Part shown: one piece after another, positions 33,978-44,251 of the stretch
Layout of the letters: every line of letters starts with the position of its first letter
How positions within the stretch are numbered: the first letter of the stretch is position 1
Origin: Gigantopelta aegis
Taxonomy: Eukaryota; Mollusca; Gastropoda; Neomphalida; Peltospiridae
Direction: 5' to 3'
Length of the DNA stretch: 64,000 nt
Assembly: GCF_016097555.1 (NCBI RefSeq)
Contig: NC_054712.1
Coordinates: 42,673,999 to 42,737,998, forward strand
Position numbers and translations under genes: made by a program
Notes under the pieces: generated by a model
The model's input: the letters and a program-made list of their open reading frames with translations, nothing else
Told to the model about the DNA's origin: nothing
Database searches by the model: none

Positions 33978-36900
33978 CTTTTGTTTATTATTATTATTAT
34001 TATATTATTATTATTATTATTATTATATTTTTGTAGTAGATCAAAATGCATTTTATGCGAAATGTTGTAATGTGTTTCTATTGTTCAAGATTTGTCGCTG
34101 CTATTGTGATGGACATTGATTTCAACCAAATAGATTACAACGCGTGTGGTGTCAGCATGGGAAACCCTGGTCCAAGTTACCTGTCAGGTGTTGCCAGGTG
34201 CAAGTCCAAAACTACAGGGGTGAGTTCAAATTATATTGGTTTTCAAACCCAAGACTACAGGAGTGAGTTCAAATTATAATGGTTCTCAAACCCAAAACTA
34301 CAGGAGTGAGTTCAAATTATAATGGTTTTCATTGTACTGAATTTGCATTTAGATAAGTGTATCACGAACCATTTTGAATTACATTAACATTTTGCTTGTT
34401 GGCCATGGAGTTAGATAAGTACTTTGTGTGTCAGTTCAAAGTTCTATAATATTTACGTCATTAAATATAAAGTTAAATATAGTAAAACCCTTACGTGTAA
34501 GTTCAAATTGCAAATAGATGTATGTTCTAGTTCAAATTGCAAATGGATGTATGTTCTAGTTAAAATTGCAAATGGATGTATGTTCTAGTTCAAATTGCAA
34601 ATAGATGTATGTTCTAGTTCAAATTGCAAATGGATGTATGTTCTAGTTCAAATTGCAAATAGATGTATGTTCTAGTTCAAATTGCAAATGGATGTATGTT
34701 CTAGTTCAAATTGCAATAACCTGTACTTTATTGGATATACATTTAGATAAGTATTCCACATGATAAGTAATTCAAGTGCCAGTTGAAATTGCAATACCTT
34801 TAACGTTATTAAATATAGACTTAGTTAAGTAATTCAGATGCCAGTTGAAATTGCAATGCCCTTAACGTTATTAAATATAGACTTAGATAAGTAAATACAG
34901 TGCCAGTTTAAATTGCAATACCTTTTACGTCATTAAATATAGACTTAGTCAAGCAATCCAGGTGCCAGTTTAAAATGCAATAACCTGTACTTTGTTGGAT
35001 ATAAATTTAGATAAGTATTCCACATGATAAGCAATTCAAGTGCCAGTTCAAATTGCAATACCTTTTACGTCATTAAATATAGACTTAGTTAAGTAATTCA
35101 AGTACCAGTTTAAATTGCAATGCACTTAACGTTATTAAATATAGACGTAGATAAGTAATTCAAGTGCCAGTTCAAAATGCAATATCCTTAACGTTATTAA
35201 ATATAGACTTAGAAAAGTAATTCAGATGCCAGTTTAAATTGCAATACCCTTAACGTTATTAAATATAGACTTAGATAAGTAATTCAGGTGCAAGTTTAAA
35301 GGGACATTCCTGAGTTTTCTGCATTATAAGATGTTTCCGACTAATGAAATAGTTCTACGATTAAACTTACATATTAAATAAATTTTCTTGTTTAGAATAT
35401 CAGTGTCTGCATATTCAATGTGTTTCTGGTCATCGTAATATTTGTAAGAAGCCCAAACTGAATTTTGTCTTCCAATAATATCGTACGTACGAAAAAAAAA
35501 TTTTTTTAGGAACTAAAACGAAATTTAACCTAATATAAATATTTGAACGATCAGAAACACGTTTAATATACAGCCACTAATATTTTATGCAGAAAAATAT
35601 ATTTGATATATAATTATAATTGTTAAAAAGTCTCTGTTAGTCGGTAAGATCTTAAAACGTGCAGCAAACTCAGGAATGTCCCTTTAAATTGCAATACCTT
35701 TAACGTTATTAAATATAATAGCCTTAGGTATATAAGTAATTCACGTGTCCGTCAAATTACAGGGAGTACTTTATGTCAAAGAGTGTATTCTGTCCATATG
35801 AAACATCTTTGAAATAATAAATAAAGATGTAAGAGATATTTTTTTAATGTACATGTACTTAGATTTATAAAAGCTCATCTCACCAAATATCCAGTGATGA
35901 TAAACTGGGCCGTGATTAAAATCATATCATTCCATTGGCTCTTTATAGCCTTGCAGAAGGGACCATTCGTATTTCAGCATATTTGTTTCATGATTCACCC
36001 TTCCTGTGGTTTTCAGTGGGGTGAATGTCTGGCAATATTCTCAATGTTTTCTCTTACACATTCTCTGGTATCTCTTAGAAATGATACAATAATTTATTTA
36101 AGCATTAATTATAATCTTTATCGTTTCTAAAATGTTTAGTTTGTGGTAAATTGTTGCTAGTTCTGTTATGTTAATTGGTGGCATAATTTAATAATTTCAA
36201 CTTATAACTCCAAATACTGCTTTGACTGTCTGAACATGATATTTCGTTTCAGTGCAAACACAAAATGGGCTATGGGTTCAGAAGAGGAGGGTACGTGTGT
36301 GTGTGTAAGAGTGGCTACCACTACCCGAAGTGGATCGACCCGCCCTACCAAGGAGACGACATTGAGAGGGCGACAGTCGACGAATACAAGAATGGATTCG
36401 AGTGCACGCGCACTGATCGTGAGTTCCACATTATAAATATATTCTCACTGTTTGACTACGAATTTTACATCATTGTTCACGTTTTGGCAAAATCATTATG
36501 CCTCTACGGCAGTGGGGGAAATAATTATATTGTCCTGGAGAGTTGTAGACGAGGTAGAGTGCTCTGTCTTGTGCAATGACAGTCTTTCTATTGCTGAATT
36601 ACGATGTATCGTCCTGGGGTTTCACATTCTTTCTAAAGATGAACTAAGGTGGATAATGTTGTACAGTGGCAGTCCACGTAACGATGAAGTAGAAAAGTTG
36701 TAGTGTCTTGGGTTATACAAGATAACATGTTTTCTTTAAAGACAACTACTATCTTAAATGCATTGTTTGTTGGGGATTTTATTTGCTTTTGTTTGTTGTT
36801 GTTTTTGTTTTGTAGTTGTTTTGTAGTTTTGGTGTGTGTGTGTTTTGTGAAGGGAGGTGTGTGGGTTTTTTTGTTCTCCTTTATAGTTGTTATTGATGTT

Positions 36901-39900
36901 TTTATAGTTGTTTGTTTTGTTTGCATAAGAAAGTATTGTGTTAATTACAAGGTAGGATATGCTTTATCTAATATCTGAAATCAAAACATTCCGACATAAT
37001 GTGCAGTATATTGCATAGTAAGGGACGTTACTCTAGCAACCTTCTTTCACGATTATCTGTCACATTTATGTTTAACATCCAAACAGATGACTGATATATC
37101 AGTGTTTTCTAATTAAACAGAGAAAACATTTTCAGTAAAACATTCCACTAATTGCAGTGTTAAGCTTTTTAACATGAAACAGGAATCTGTGTTTAACGAT
37201 ATCTCATCATAGATTAAACTTTTGCTGTTTTCCGACAAACATATAGTTATTTTGACACTTCGTAGAGAGATTGAGAGAAACCTCCCTGTCACCTCACAGG
37301 CTACTCTTATCAAATAGTAGCATGGGATATTTTATATGTATTTTCCTAAAAATAGAGCAGCACATACCACGGTCTTTGATGAACAAGTCGTGGGACATAG
37401 GAATTGGTTGGGAAGGAAATAAAAGGGCAGGCTTGTTTAAAGTATTCGACTTATGTTTTATTACATACTTAAACGAATTGATTCTTAAGTCTTGTTTCGA
37501 CTTCGGATAATTCCAAATTCTTAAATCTTGTTTTTTTATTAGACCGCCAAGTGCTGCCACAGGTGGATCAACTGGAAGGGGTGACTATTGAAGGAGGGTC
37601 CACAACTCGAACAAGTGGAGGTGCAGACAGTGGATTATTAGCAAGACATTTCAGTTCCAGGAAAAAACGTTCTGCTAACGCGACACAGGGAATTACGTAT
37701 CCAACCAATCGAAGTGGGAGAAAGTTGATTTCTCGAATGCCGAAGGATCAGCAAAAACCAAAACTTCAGCCTATGCTTGCCTCGCCTAAACCAAAAAACT
37801 ATGAACGTGCAAATACACTCACGTGGGCTAAATATGCTCATGGTCAAGTAAAATATATTAACAGAAAAACAATTAAGAGGTTAAAGAAAAACTGGCTTAG
37901 AATAAAGAATATATCCAAACAGAAACGACTAAAGAGATCTCCGATTAAGGGTCCATATGATCAGGTTTCCTTTGATTCCATAATGCGGATATTCCGGCAC
38001 AAGGCAAGCGTTACGGCGCAGAACTGCCTCACCAAACCAAAGAACTTGTTGTACCTGGCGGGAGATGTGGGTTACGGGTTCGACAGCCAGTTTGAGGCAG
38101 AAGGAAGAACAGCTTTACGACTGGCTCACTTTGTGAGTAACTTTCTTCAGAATACGTCGCCAAATGACAACTTTGGGACTCTGCGGGGAGGTGGGCGTCT
38201 GCATATGGAACATCTGTTTGGAGAAGTGCTCGCTAATGTCATGGCCAACCACAAGATTGTATCTAGCGGCATATTCTGGGACACTCATCAGTTTGTAAAC
38301 CAAGATGATTCTACCAGGGAATTCTTTGGTCCTTTGGCTTATAAACAAAAAGGCAGTTTCTACACCATAGATTCTGCTGGACTATCCTCTCGTTATATAG
38401 ATGAAGATTGGTATACAAGGTCTAAATCCAGATGGTCCACAAACATTGAAAAGCTGGATACTTACAAGCTGAGACCTCTAGTTAGGTCTAATCCAGAAGG
38501 AACCAGTTCCGTCCAGTTTGAGTATTTCCCAATGAGCTACAAGGCACCAGCATACAAAGATGGCTTCTGGACTCGACCGACATTTAAATGTGATGGTCGC
38601 GTGGACGAGTGGGTTCTCACCTACGTCGTTCCCTTCTTTGGTCTGGATGGGCTCAAAAAGAAGATCCAGTTTAAGTATGGCTACACATTTTTTGTTGCAC
38701 GTTATTACCTTTTTGTGTTAAGTAGCTTTACTATATTATTCGACAATAAGTAACCGATAAACTGAAAAATAATAATTAGAAATTAAAAAACAACAGCAAA
38801 ATCCCCCCAAAAACCCCGAAAAAACAAACGCACAAAAATAAATGTATAACAAATAACAAGACGATATAAATGTAAAAAGACACTGATGTTTTCAAGAAGC
38901 ATGCTTAGCAATATGTACATGGATGACTCCGTATGTTTGTAAACCCTGTCATTCTGTTTTTCAGTCACGCGTGCTTACCATCAGAATGAACATACGTTTG
39001 TTATTCTATTTCTTACCAGAGAGGGACTAGTGAAATACTTGTGAATTTTGGGGATTACATCGGTATAAACACTAATACAATAAACATAAATAACACAGAT
39101 ACTTATTCTTAGTCTTCGTCATATTTCTATGTAATCATCTGGAGTCGACGACAAAATATATATTTTGGTGACAAAAGTGTGGTGGAGTCTTTTATATTCC
39201 ACCCAGAATTAATTAAAAATTTAAAAAAAAAAAATTGATTTCTATACAGTTTTAAAATATATTTACCTTGATTTTTATGTTGTATTGTACTTTTTTCCAC
39301 ATCTCCTTACACTGTGGTTTCACATAATTATATACTTTTTATTATAAATAATCATATTCATGTACTTACCTTTTTTGACACCCAGTAGCCGATGTGTAAG
39401 TTTGTGCTGGGGTGTCGTTAAACATTCATCCATTCATGCATTCATCTTATTTCTAGGGGTGTGGTAACGGTGGATGTTCCTCTGAACTTGTTGGAGATTG
39501 ACCAGTGTCCGAGTCCCTTCTACATGGCAAACGCCTTCAAGAACACCGCGAGGTGCGACCAGCTCTCCACAAAGGTGAAACAATGAATAACTTTGAGATT
39601 TAGATTATCCCTTTACATATACGTGGAAAGTTCGTTTTGTTTTGTTTTGTTTAATGACTCAACTAGAACACATTGATCTAGTCCTTGATTAAAACCCGGT
39701 CAATTTTGTTTCATTAGCACCAAGGTGCTTAATTATATCCACACTCCCACAGGTAGGACAACATATACCTAGACATTTGATATACCAGTCGTGGGACATA
39801 GGTGATAACGGGGCCCACACACCTCACGCATGCGCTATGTCCTTTGCACTAAACCCCGCCCTCCATAAATAAAGTCTTTACACCACGGCTTTCAGATCAA

Positions 39901-41999
39901 ATACAGATGTATATCAGAATATATAAAACGTTTCAGTTTAACATTAAATTCCACACACATCAAAAAGATATACTTATAAACGTATGTTTAAAATGTAACA
40001 TTGAAATGTGCGCTAAAACGTGTGTCACATTTTCGTTGTCAGCAAATAATTGTTGAATTCCAAGACCGTATCTAGTCGGAAATGATTAGACAATTGGTAG
40101 GCAGTAAAACAGAGTGTTTCTCCAGATATACCCGTTAATTACGGGCTGTATTTACAATGTAACATTGATTTATTAATCCGCAGTCTTCTTAAAGGGACAT
40201 TCCTGAGTTTGCTGCAATTTTTAAGATAGTATCGACTAACAGACTTTTTAACGCTTGTAATTACATATCAAATATATTTTTCTGCGTAAAATATTAGTCG
40301 CTGTATATAAAATGTGTTTCTGATCGTAATAATATTTCTGCTAGGTTAAATTTTATTTTATTTCCTAAAATATTGTTTTTTCGTACGTACGAAATTATTT
40401 GATGACAAAATCTAGTTTGGGCTTCTGAGAAATATTAAGACGACCAGAAACACATTGAATATACAGACACTGATATTCTAAACAAGAAAATATATTTAAT
40501 ATGTAAGTTTAATCGTAGAACTATTTTATTAGTCGGAAATATCTTACAATGCAGCAAACTTTACAGAAAGAAAGGTTTAATTTAACGACGCACTCAACAC
40601 GTTTCATTTACGGTTATATGGCGTCGGACATATGGTTAAGAACCACACAGATATTGAGAGAGGAAACCCGCTGTCGTCACTTCATGGGTTACTCTGTTTC
40701 GATTAGCAGCATGGGATCTTTTATATGCATCATCCCGCAGACAGGTTCGTACATACCACGGCCTTTGTTACACAAGTCGTGGTGCACTGGCTGGAACGAG
40801 AAATAGCCCAATGGGCCCACCGACGGGGATCGATCCCACACCGACCGAGCATCGAGCGAGCGCTCCCTGGGTGAATGATTATAGAAAGAAAGAAGTGTTT
40901 TATTTAACGACAAACTCAATTTTTTTTATTTACGGTTATATGGAAAGAAAGAAAGAAATGTTTTATTTAACAACGCACTCAACACATTTTATTTACTGGT
41001 TATATGGCGTCAGACATATGGTTATGGATCACATAAATATTAAGAGAGGAAACCCGCTGTCGCCACTTCATGGGCTACTCTTTTCGATTAGCAGCAAGGG
41101 CTCTTTTATATGCACCATCCCACAGACAGGGTAGTACATACCACGGCCTTTTATATACCAGTCGTGGTGCAGTGGCTGGAACGAGAAATAGCCCAATGGA
41201 CCCACCGACGGGGATCGATCCCAGACCGACCGCGCATCGGGCGAGCGCTTTGCCACTGGGCTACGTCCCGCCCCACGAATGATTATAGAGTATTCCACAT
41301 CAAAATATAAATACAGTTCTGAATTGATTTTCAGTGCCGGAAGCAGAACGGTTTCCTGTTCATGCGCGGTGCGTATCGCTGCGACTGTCGTCAGGGGTTT
41401 GAGTATCCACACGCAGACGGCAAGTTCTGGATCGAGGGATCTCTGTTAGAGTTGGAATGGGAAAAACAGCAAAGAGGTTTATACAGCAGGTCAGTACATT
41501 TCGTTGATATTACGCACCTAGATCCTTCAGTAATAAACTGCAAACCTGACCTCACAAAGTGAGTTCAAACTAGTATAAAAGTTATTTCTAATTATTATGG
41601 AAACAATTATTGGCGTAGAGTCGTAGGCAGTGCTTTGAATCATTGAGACATAAGCACATTAATATCTAGGAAACAACCGTTTGCTATTATCATTAATCCT
41701 GTCTGTTTCCGGCAACGTGCTGAAAAAACTAGGTAGGGTAGGTTGGGGTTGTTTGTTTTTTATTTTGTTTATATGTCTTCCTGTGCGGTCTCTATTAATA
41801 ATAATAATAATATAATAATTATTATGCTTTGCTTTATATTTGCAGATTTGACTTATTAAAATGTCGGATATCTGGTGCTGGAAGTCCTTCCGTACATCTG
41901 ATTATCATGTTATTAAGCACGTGGATTTCGTTAACGTTGCCCTACGTTATGACGTCACCAGTGTTACTTTATATCACCTGGCAAACGTGGACGTTTTGA
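32302..41999 (+). CDS. GPR158-like: Double Cache-EGF protein, GPR158/GPR179-ectodomain-like, no 7TM; complete, 7 exons
   Basis: Exons 32302-33260, 34090-34219, 36253-36418, 37543-38674, 39457-39574, 41335-41489 and 41846-41999 join in one frame of 937 residues. Order: short signal peptide (about 1-20); Cache-like module 1 (about 40-363) with many N-glycosylation sites; EGF-like 1 (364-418); basic linker between furin-like sites RKKR (ends 461) and RLKR (ends 550); Cache-like module 2 (about 560-835); EGF-like 2 (836-886, GAYRCDCRQGFEYP); a last exon of RFDLLKCRISGAGSPS plus a hydrophobic tail and stop. AATAAA follows 60 bases on. The Cache-plus-EGF order and motifs match, as I remember the family, the ectodomain of the glycine-sensing receptor GPR158. 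There it leads into seven helices; here the protein ends, so it is probably secreted or anchored. I am sure of the exon chain, fairly sure of the family, and unsure of the ligand. Confidence 0.85.
33679..33735 (+). mobile_element. SINE S3 head scrap
   Basis: ACCGGCCTCGGTGGCGTCGT to GGCTGGTAGGTACTGG, about 55 bp in intron 1 of gene A. Confidence 0.65.
33808..34025. repeat. TC, TG and TTA microsatellites
   Basis: Three simple repeats in a row within intron 1. Confidence 0.95.
34090..34219 (+). CDS. GPR158-like: Cache-EGF gene A, exon 2
   Basis: 130 bases, phase 2 to phase 0: FVAAIVMDIDFNQIDYNACG to ARCKSKTTG. It is the counterpart of exon 5 in the second module. Acceptor TTGTTCAAG; donor ACAGGG|GTGAGT, repeated twice more downstream. 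Confidence 0.85.
34208..34340 (+). repeat. 43-bp tandem triplication spanning an exon 2 donor
   Basis: ACTACAGGGGTGAGTTCAAA begins at 34211 and recurs at 34254 and 34297 (as ACTACAGGAGTGAGTTCAAA). The unit takes in the last coding bases and the splice donor, so GTGAGT occurs at 34220, 34263 and 34306. Confidence 0.93.
34495..35295. repeat. Two nested minisatellites (about 30-bp and 60-70-bp units)
   Basis: 34495-34720 is GTTCAAATTGCAAATGGATG in about eight units. 34720-35295 is a longer degenerate unit built on TTAACGTTATTAAATATAGA and GTGCCAGTTTAAATTGCAAT. Both share AGTTCAAATT with the duplicated donor region upstream. Confidence 0.88.
35296..35687. mobile_element. TTAA element family M1, inside the minisatellite
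   Basis: TTAA, AGGGACATTCCTGAGTTTTC ... GCAAACTCAGGAATGTCCCT, TTAA. It interrupts one AGTTTAAATTGCAAT unit exactly at its TTAA. Confidence 0.9.
35688..36252. other. Rest of intron 2 of gene A
   Basis: One more minisatellite unit to about 35740, then AT-rich sequence without a recognised feature. Confidence 0.5.
36253..36418 (+). CDS. GPR158-like: Cache-EGF gene A, exon 3 (EGF-like 1)
   Basis: 166 bases, phase 0 to phase 1: CKHKMGYGFRRGGYVCVCK, then SGYHYPKW and a KNGFECTRTD end. The C...C.C pattern is EGF-like. Same length as its paralogue at 60938-61103. Confidence 0.88.
36419..37184. other. Intron 3 of gene A, first part
   Basis: Nothing recognised. GTTTTGTTTT-rich between 36780 and 36930. 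Confidence 0.45.
37185..37400 (-). mobile_element. SINE S2-like, old copy
   Basis: Diverged body, plus view GAGAGAAACCTCCCTGTCAC to CACATACCACGGTCTTTGAT. Confidence 0.6.
37543..38674 (+). CDS. GPR158-like: Cache-EGF gene A, exon 4 (linker and Cache-like module 2)
   Basis: 1132 bases, phase 1 to phase 2. Begins HRQVLPQVDQLEGVTIEGGS, contains both furin-like sites and the Lys/Arg-rich segment between them, then Cache text such as GIFWDTHQFVNQDDSTREFF and CDGRVDEWVLTYVVPFFG. Donor TTTAA|GTATGG. Confidence 0.9.
38675..39372. other. Intron 4 of gene A, first part
   Basis: AT-rich, nothing recognised. Confidence 0.45.
39373..39445 (+). mobile_element. SINE S5 tail abutting the exon 5 acceptor
   Basis: TTGACACCCAGTAGCCGATG, then GGGGTGTCGTTAAACATTCA and ATTC-like repeats, ending about 10 bases before the acceptor at 39456. 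Confidence 0.78.
39457..39574 (+). CDS. GPR158-like: Cache-EGF gene A, exon 5
   Basis: 118 bases, phase 2 to 0: GVVTVDVPLNLLEIDQCPSP to NTARCDQLSTK. It differs from the paralogue's exon at 4 of 39 residues. Its acceptor TTATTTCTAG follows a SINE S5 tail. Confidence 0.88.
39636..39862 (-). mobile_element. SINE S2-like, old copy
   Basis: Plus view TTTGTTTAATGACTCAACTA to CATGCGCTATGTCCTTTGCA and CCCCGCCC. Confidence 0.6.
40189..40562. mobile_element. TTAA element family M1, right end lost to a SINE
   Basis: Left TTAA and terminal repeat intact. The right end stops after ATGCAGCAAACT, where the SINE tail begins, so the last ~17 bases and TTAA are gone. Confidence 0.82.
40563..40870 (-). mobile_element. 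SINE, family S1, head end truncated
   Basis: TAACGACGCACTCAACACGT to GACCGAGCATCGAGCGAGCG. Confidence 0.85.
40884..40943 (-). mobile_element. SINE S1 tail fragment, cut by the next SINE
   Basis: GAAAGAAGTGTTTTATTTAA to ACGGTTATATGG, then the GAAA tail of the next copy. Confidence 0.8.
40944..41275 (-). mobile_element. SINE, family S1, full length
   Basis: One of the cleanest copies. Head at the right (plus view GCCACTGGGCTACGTCCCGC), tail with GAAA repeats at the left. Ends about 60 bp before exon 6 of gene A. Confidence 0.87.
41335..41489 (+). CDS. GPR158-like: Cache-EGF gene A, exon 6 (EGF-like 2)
   Basis: 155 bases, phase 0 to 2: CRKQNGFLFMRGAYRCDCRQ, then GFEYPHADGKFW and LLELEWEKQQRGLYS. 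The same length and phases as the paralogue's exon. Confidence 0.9.
41846..41999 (+). CDS. GPR158-like: Cache-EGF gene A, exon 7 (terminal, hydrophobic tail)
   Basis: Completes the split Arg codon and reads RFDLLKCRISGAGSPSV, then about 30 mostly hydrophobic residues and TGA at 41997. Small residues before a hydrophobic C-terminus fit a GPI-anchor signal; a single membrane span is the alternative. The match of its first part to 56186-56300 shows it is a real shared exon. Confidence 0.85.
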
Positions 42000-42059
42000 A
42001 GATCTCATAATGCATGTCGATATGTAGTGTCCTGAATTGTAATCTTTGATTTTACGTTT

Positions 42060-42065
42060 AATAAA
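42060..42065 (+). terminator. Polyadenylation signal AATAAA of gene A
   Basis: AATAAA 60 bases after the stop codon, with GAATAAAACAAAG shortly after. It supports transcript end here, hence no receptor core exons downstream. Confidence 0.7.
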
Positions 42066-42282
42066 GTCTATCCTGAATAAAACAAAGGGATGTCAGTTTT
42101 ACACCATTTCACCACATCAGCATCCATTAGGTGCAATAAAAACTCAATGTGTCAACTGATGGGATTTGAACTCACCGCAGTGAGTAGCGTTGTATTTCTC
42201 TCGATTCGGCTACTGGGTTTCAAACATAGGTAACAGATAGTCAATTCCCAAACGGGCATATGGTATTTCTCTGTGGAATTTG

Positions 42283-42590
42283 AGAAAGAAAGAAAGAAAT
42301 GTTTTATTTAACGACGCACTCAACACATTTTATTTATTGTTATATGGCGTCAGACATATGGTTAAGGACCACACAGATTTTGAGAGGAAACCCGCTGTCG
42401 CCACATGGGCTACTATTTCCGATTAGCAGCAAGGGATCTTTTATTTGCGCTTCCCACAGCCAGGATAGCACAAACCATGACCTTTGTTGAACCAGTTATG
42501 GATGACTGGTCGGTGCAAGTGGTTTACACCTACCCATTGAGCCTTGCGGAGCACTCACTCAGGGTTTGGTGTCGGTATCTGGATTCGGTG
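42283..42590 (-). mobile_element. SINE, family S3, head truncated
   Basis: Clean tail and body, stopping at GTGTCGGTATCTGGATT before the tRNA-like head. Confidence 0.82.
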
Positions 42591-43229
42591 AAGTAAAATT
42601 TTAAGTACGGGGGTGTGTCACAAGTCAAGGGTACTAAAATAAGAACCATATTATATTTTAGAACATTTATTGTAAATACTTGGGTAATTGAGAATATATT
42701 GTTGAACTGTGTGTCATAGCTTGCTAAGGCAAACTATATTTTTATACTGTAATCACTAGCAGAGGTGTTTGTAAAGAACTTGGGCTTGGGCTTACATTGG
42801 TGAACACTTTTGGTTGTGAGTGAAGAATGCATAGTGGGGATATAGTTGGGAGATGTAATGAGTTGTGGGCAGTCACATAACGTTCTTGAGAGAGAAACTG
42901 TGTGTTAAGATATTGTGAAATATTTTATTCTGTATAACTCTGGGTTGATGACAACCGTAAGTAGATTTGTTTGTTTGTTGTATAACTGTGGTATACTATT
43001 GTGTATATGTGTTAGTAGTTGTATGTAACGTCATTGCAAAACAAAAGTCTTAAGTAAATCTGATTTATGTAATATTTAAGACACTTGTGAAGTGCGGACA
43101 TTATATTAAGAGAAACTTGTCTAACATCTGATATGGTAATATAAATATTACATGGTTTTGATTAGGGTATATTGTATTTCAGTGTATTTGTGTATTGGGT
43201 CCTGGTGATGACGAACGTAGATGATGTAT
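42591..43229. other. Gene-free stretch
   Basis: Nothing recognised. Confidence 0.4.
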
Positions 43230-43690
43230 TCTGGGAGTTGGCGAAGAGTGAGTCTGGTGAATGGCGGTGGTGATAATGGTGAACAGAGAAGATGATCAGT
43301 GAATGATCGTGACGACGGTGTCAATGATTTTGGCGAACGACGAAGGTGATCTGTGAATGATCCTGACAAAGAGTGTTGATGATTCGGGTGAATGATGGTG
43401 GTAATACTGGTGAATGGAGGAGATGATCAGTGAAGGATCGTGATGAGGGTACCAATGATTATGGTGAACTGAGATGATCAGTGAATGACCGTGACGAGGG
43501 GGTTAGTGATTCTGGTGAACGACAGGGGTATTAATAGTAAACGACAACGGTGATCAGTGAATGATCATTATGAGGTGTGATGATTCTAGTGAATGATAAT
43601 AATGATAATGGGGAATGGTGAAGATGATCAGTGAATGATCATGACAAGGATGACGATGAGGGTGACTTATGATGATGAATTGTGAAATGT
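43230..43690. repeat. Degenerate minisatellite
   Basis: GATGATCAGTGAATGATCGT and TGATTCTGGTGAACGAC recur every 60-75 bp with many changes. Confidence 0.7.
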
Positions 43691-44145
43691 GATGAATAGT
43701 GGAAGACAGACATTTTAGTATTATTTTGTGGTTAAAAGATTTTTACTCTATTTAATATTGATTCATAGTTTAATTTACATGTGATATATGTTACATGCGT
43801 GATAGTGCAATATGTATTGGTTGGGAGGGAAGTGTTATGTAAATAAATGTGTATGAATGATTCCTGAGTTGTCGTCTTGTTTCTTTTGGGATCCGAACCC
43901 AGTACCTACCAGCCTGTTGACCGATGGCCTAACCACGACGCCACTGAGGCCGGTCCTATGGAATTCGAGAGTCGTTTACAAAGGAAACACGATATCACCA
44001 CACATGTTACACTTTTCGATTGCTAGCAGTGTTTATATGCACTTCCAAACAGAGCTTCACATACCACCGGCGAGAGGGAAAATGGCCTGTTGGGTATAAT
44101 GATGGGTTCGATCCCAGAAACTGTTGCTCTTCATCTGAATGCTAT
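43691..44145. other. Gene-free stretch with SINE remains
   Basis: 43887-43955 is an S3 head on the minus strand (plus view GGGATCCGAACCCAGTACCT to GACGCCACTGAGGCCGGTC). 43956-44110 looks like further SINE decay. Confidence 0.5.
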
Positions 44146-44146
44146 G

Positions 44147-44196
<50 letters not shown>

Positions 44197-44251
44197 GTGT
44201 ATATATCTGTGTGTGTGTGAGTGTATGTGTGCGTGCGTGTATATATATATA
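44146..44251. repeat. AC/TG/TA microsatellite
   Basis: About 45 bp of AC then TG-rich and TA-rich text up to the transposon end. Confidence 0.95.

Noticed and set aside
40944-41275. tRNA genes suggested by box A/B motifs
   Set aside because: All such heads are fused to SINE bodies and do not fold as full tRNAs by eye.
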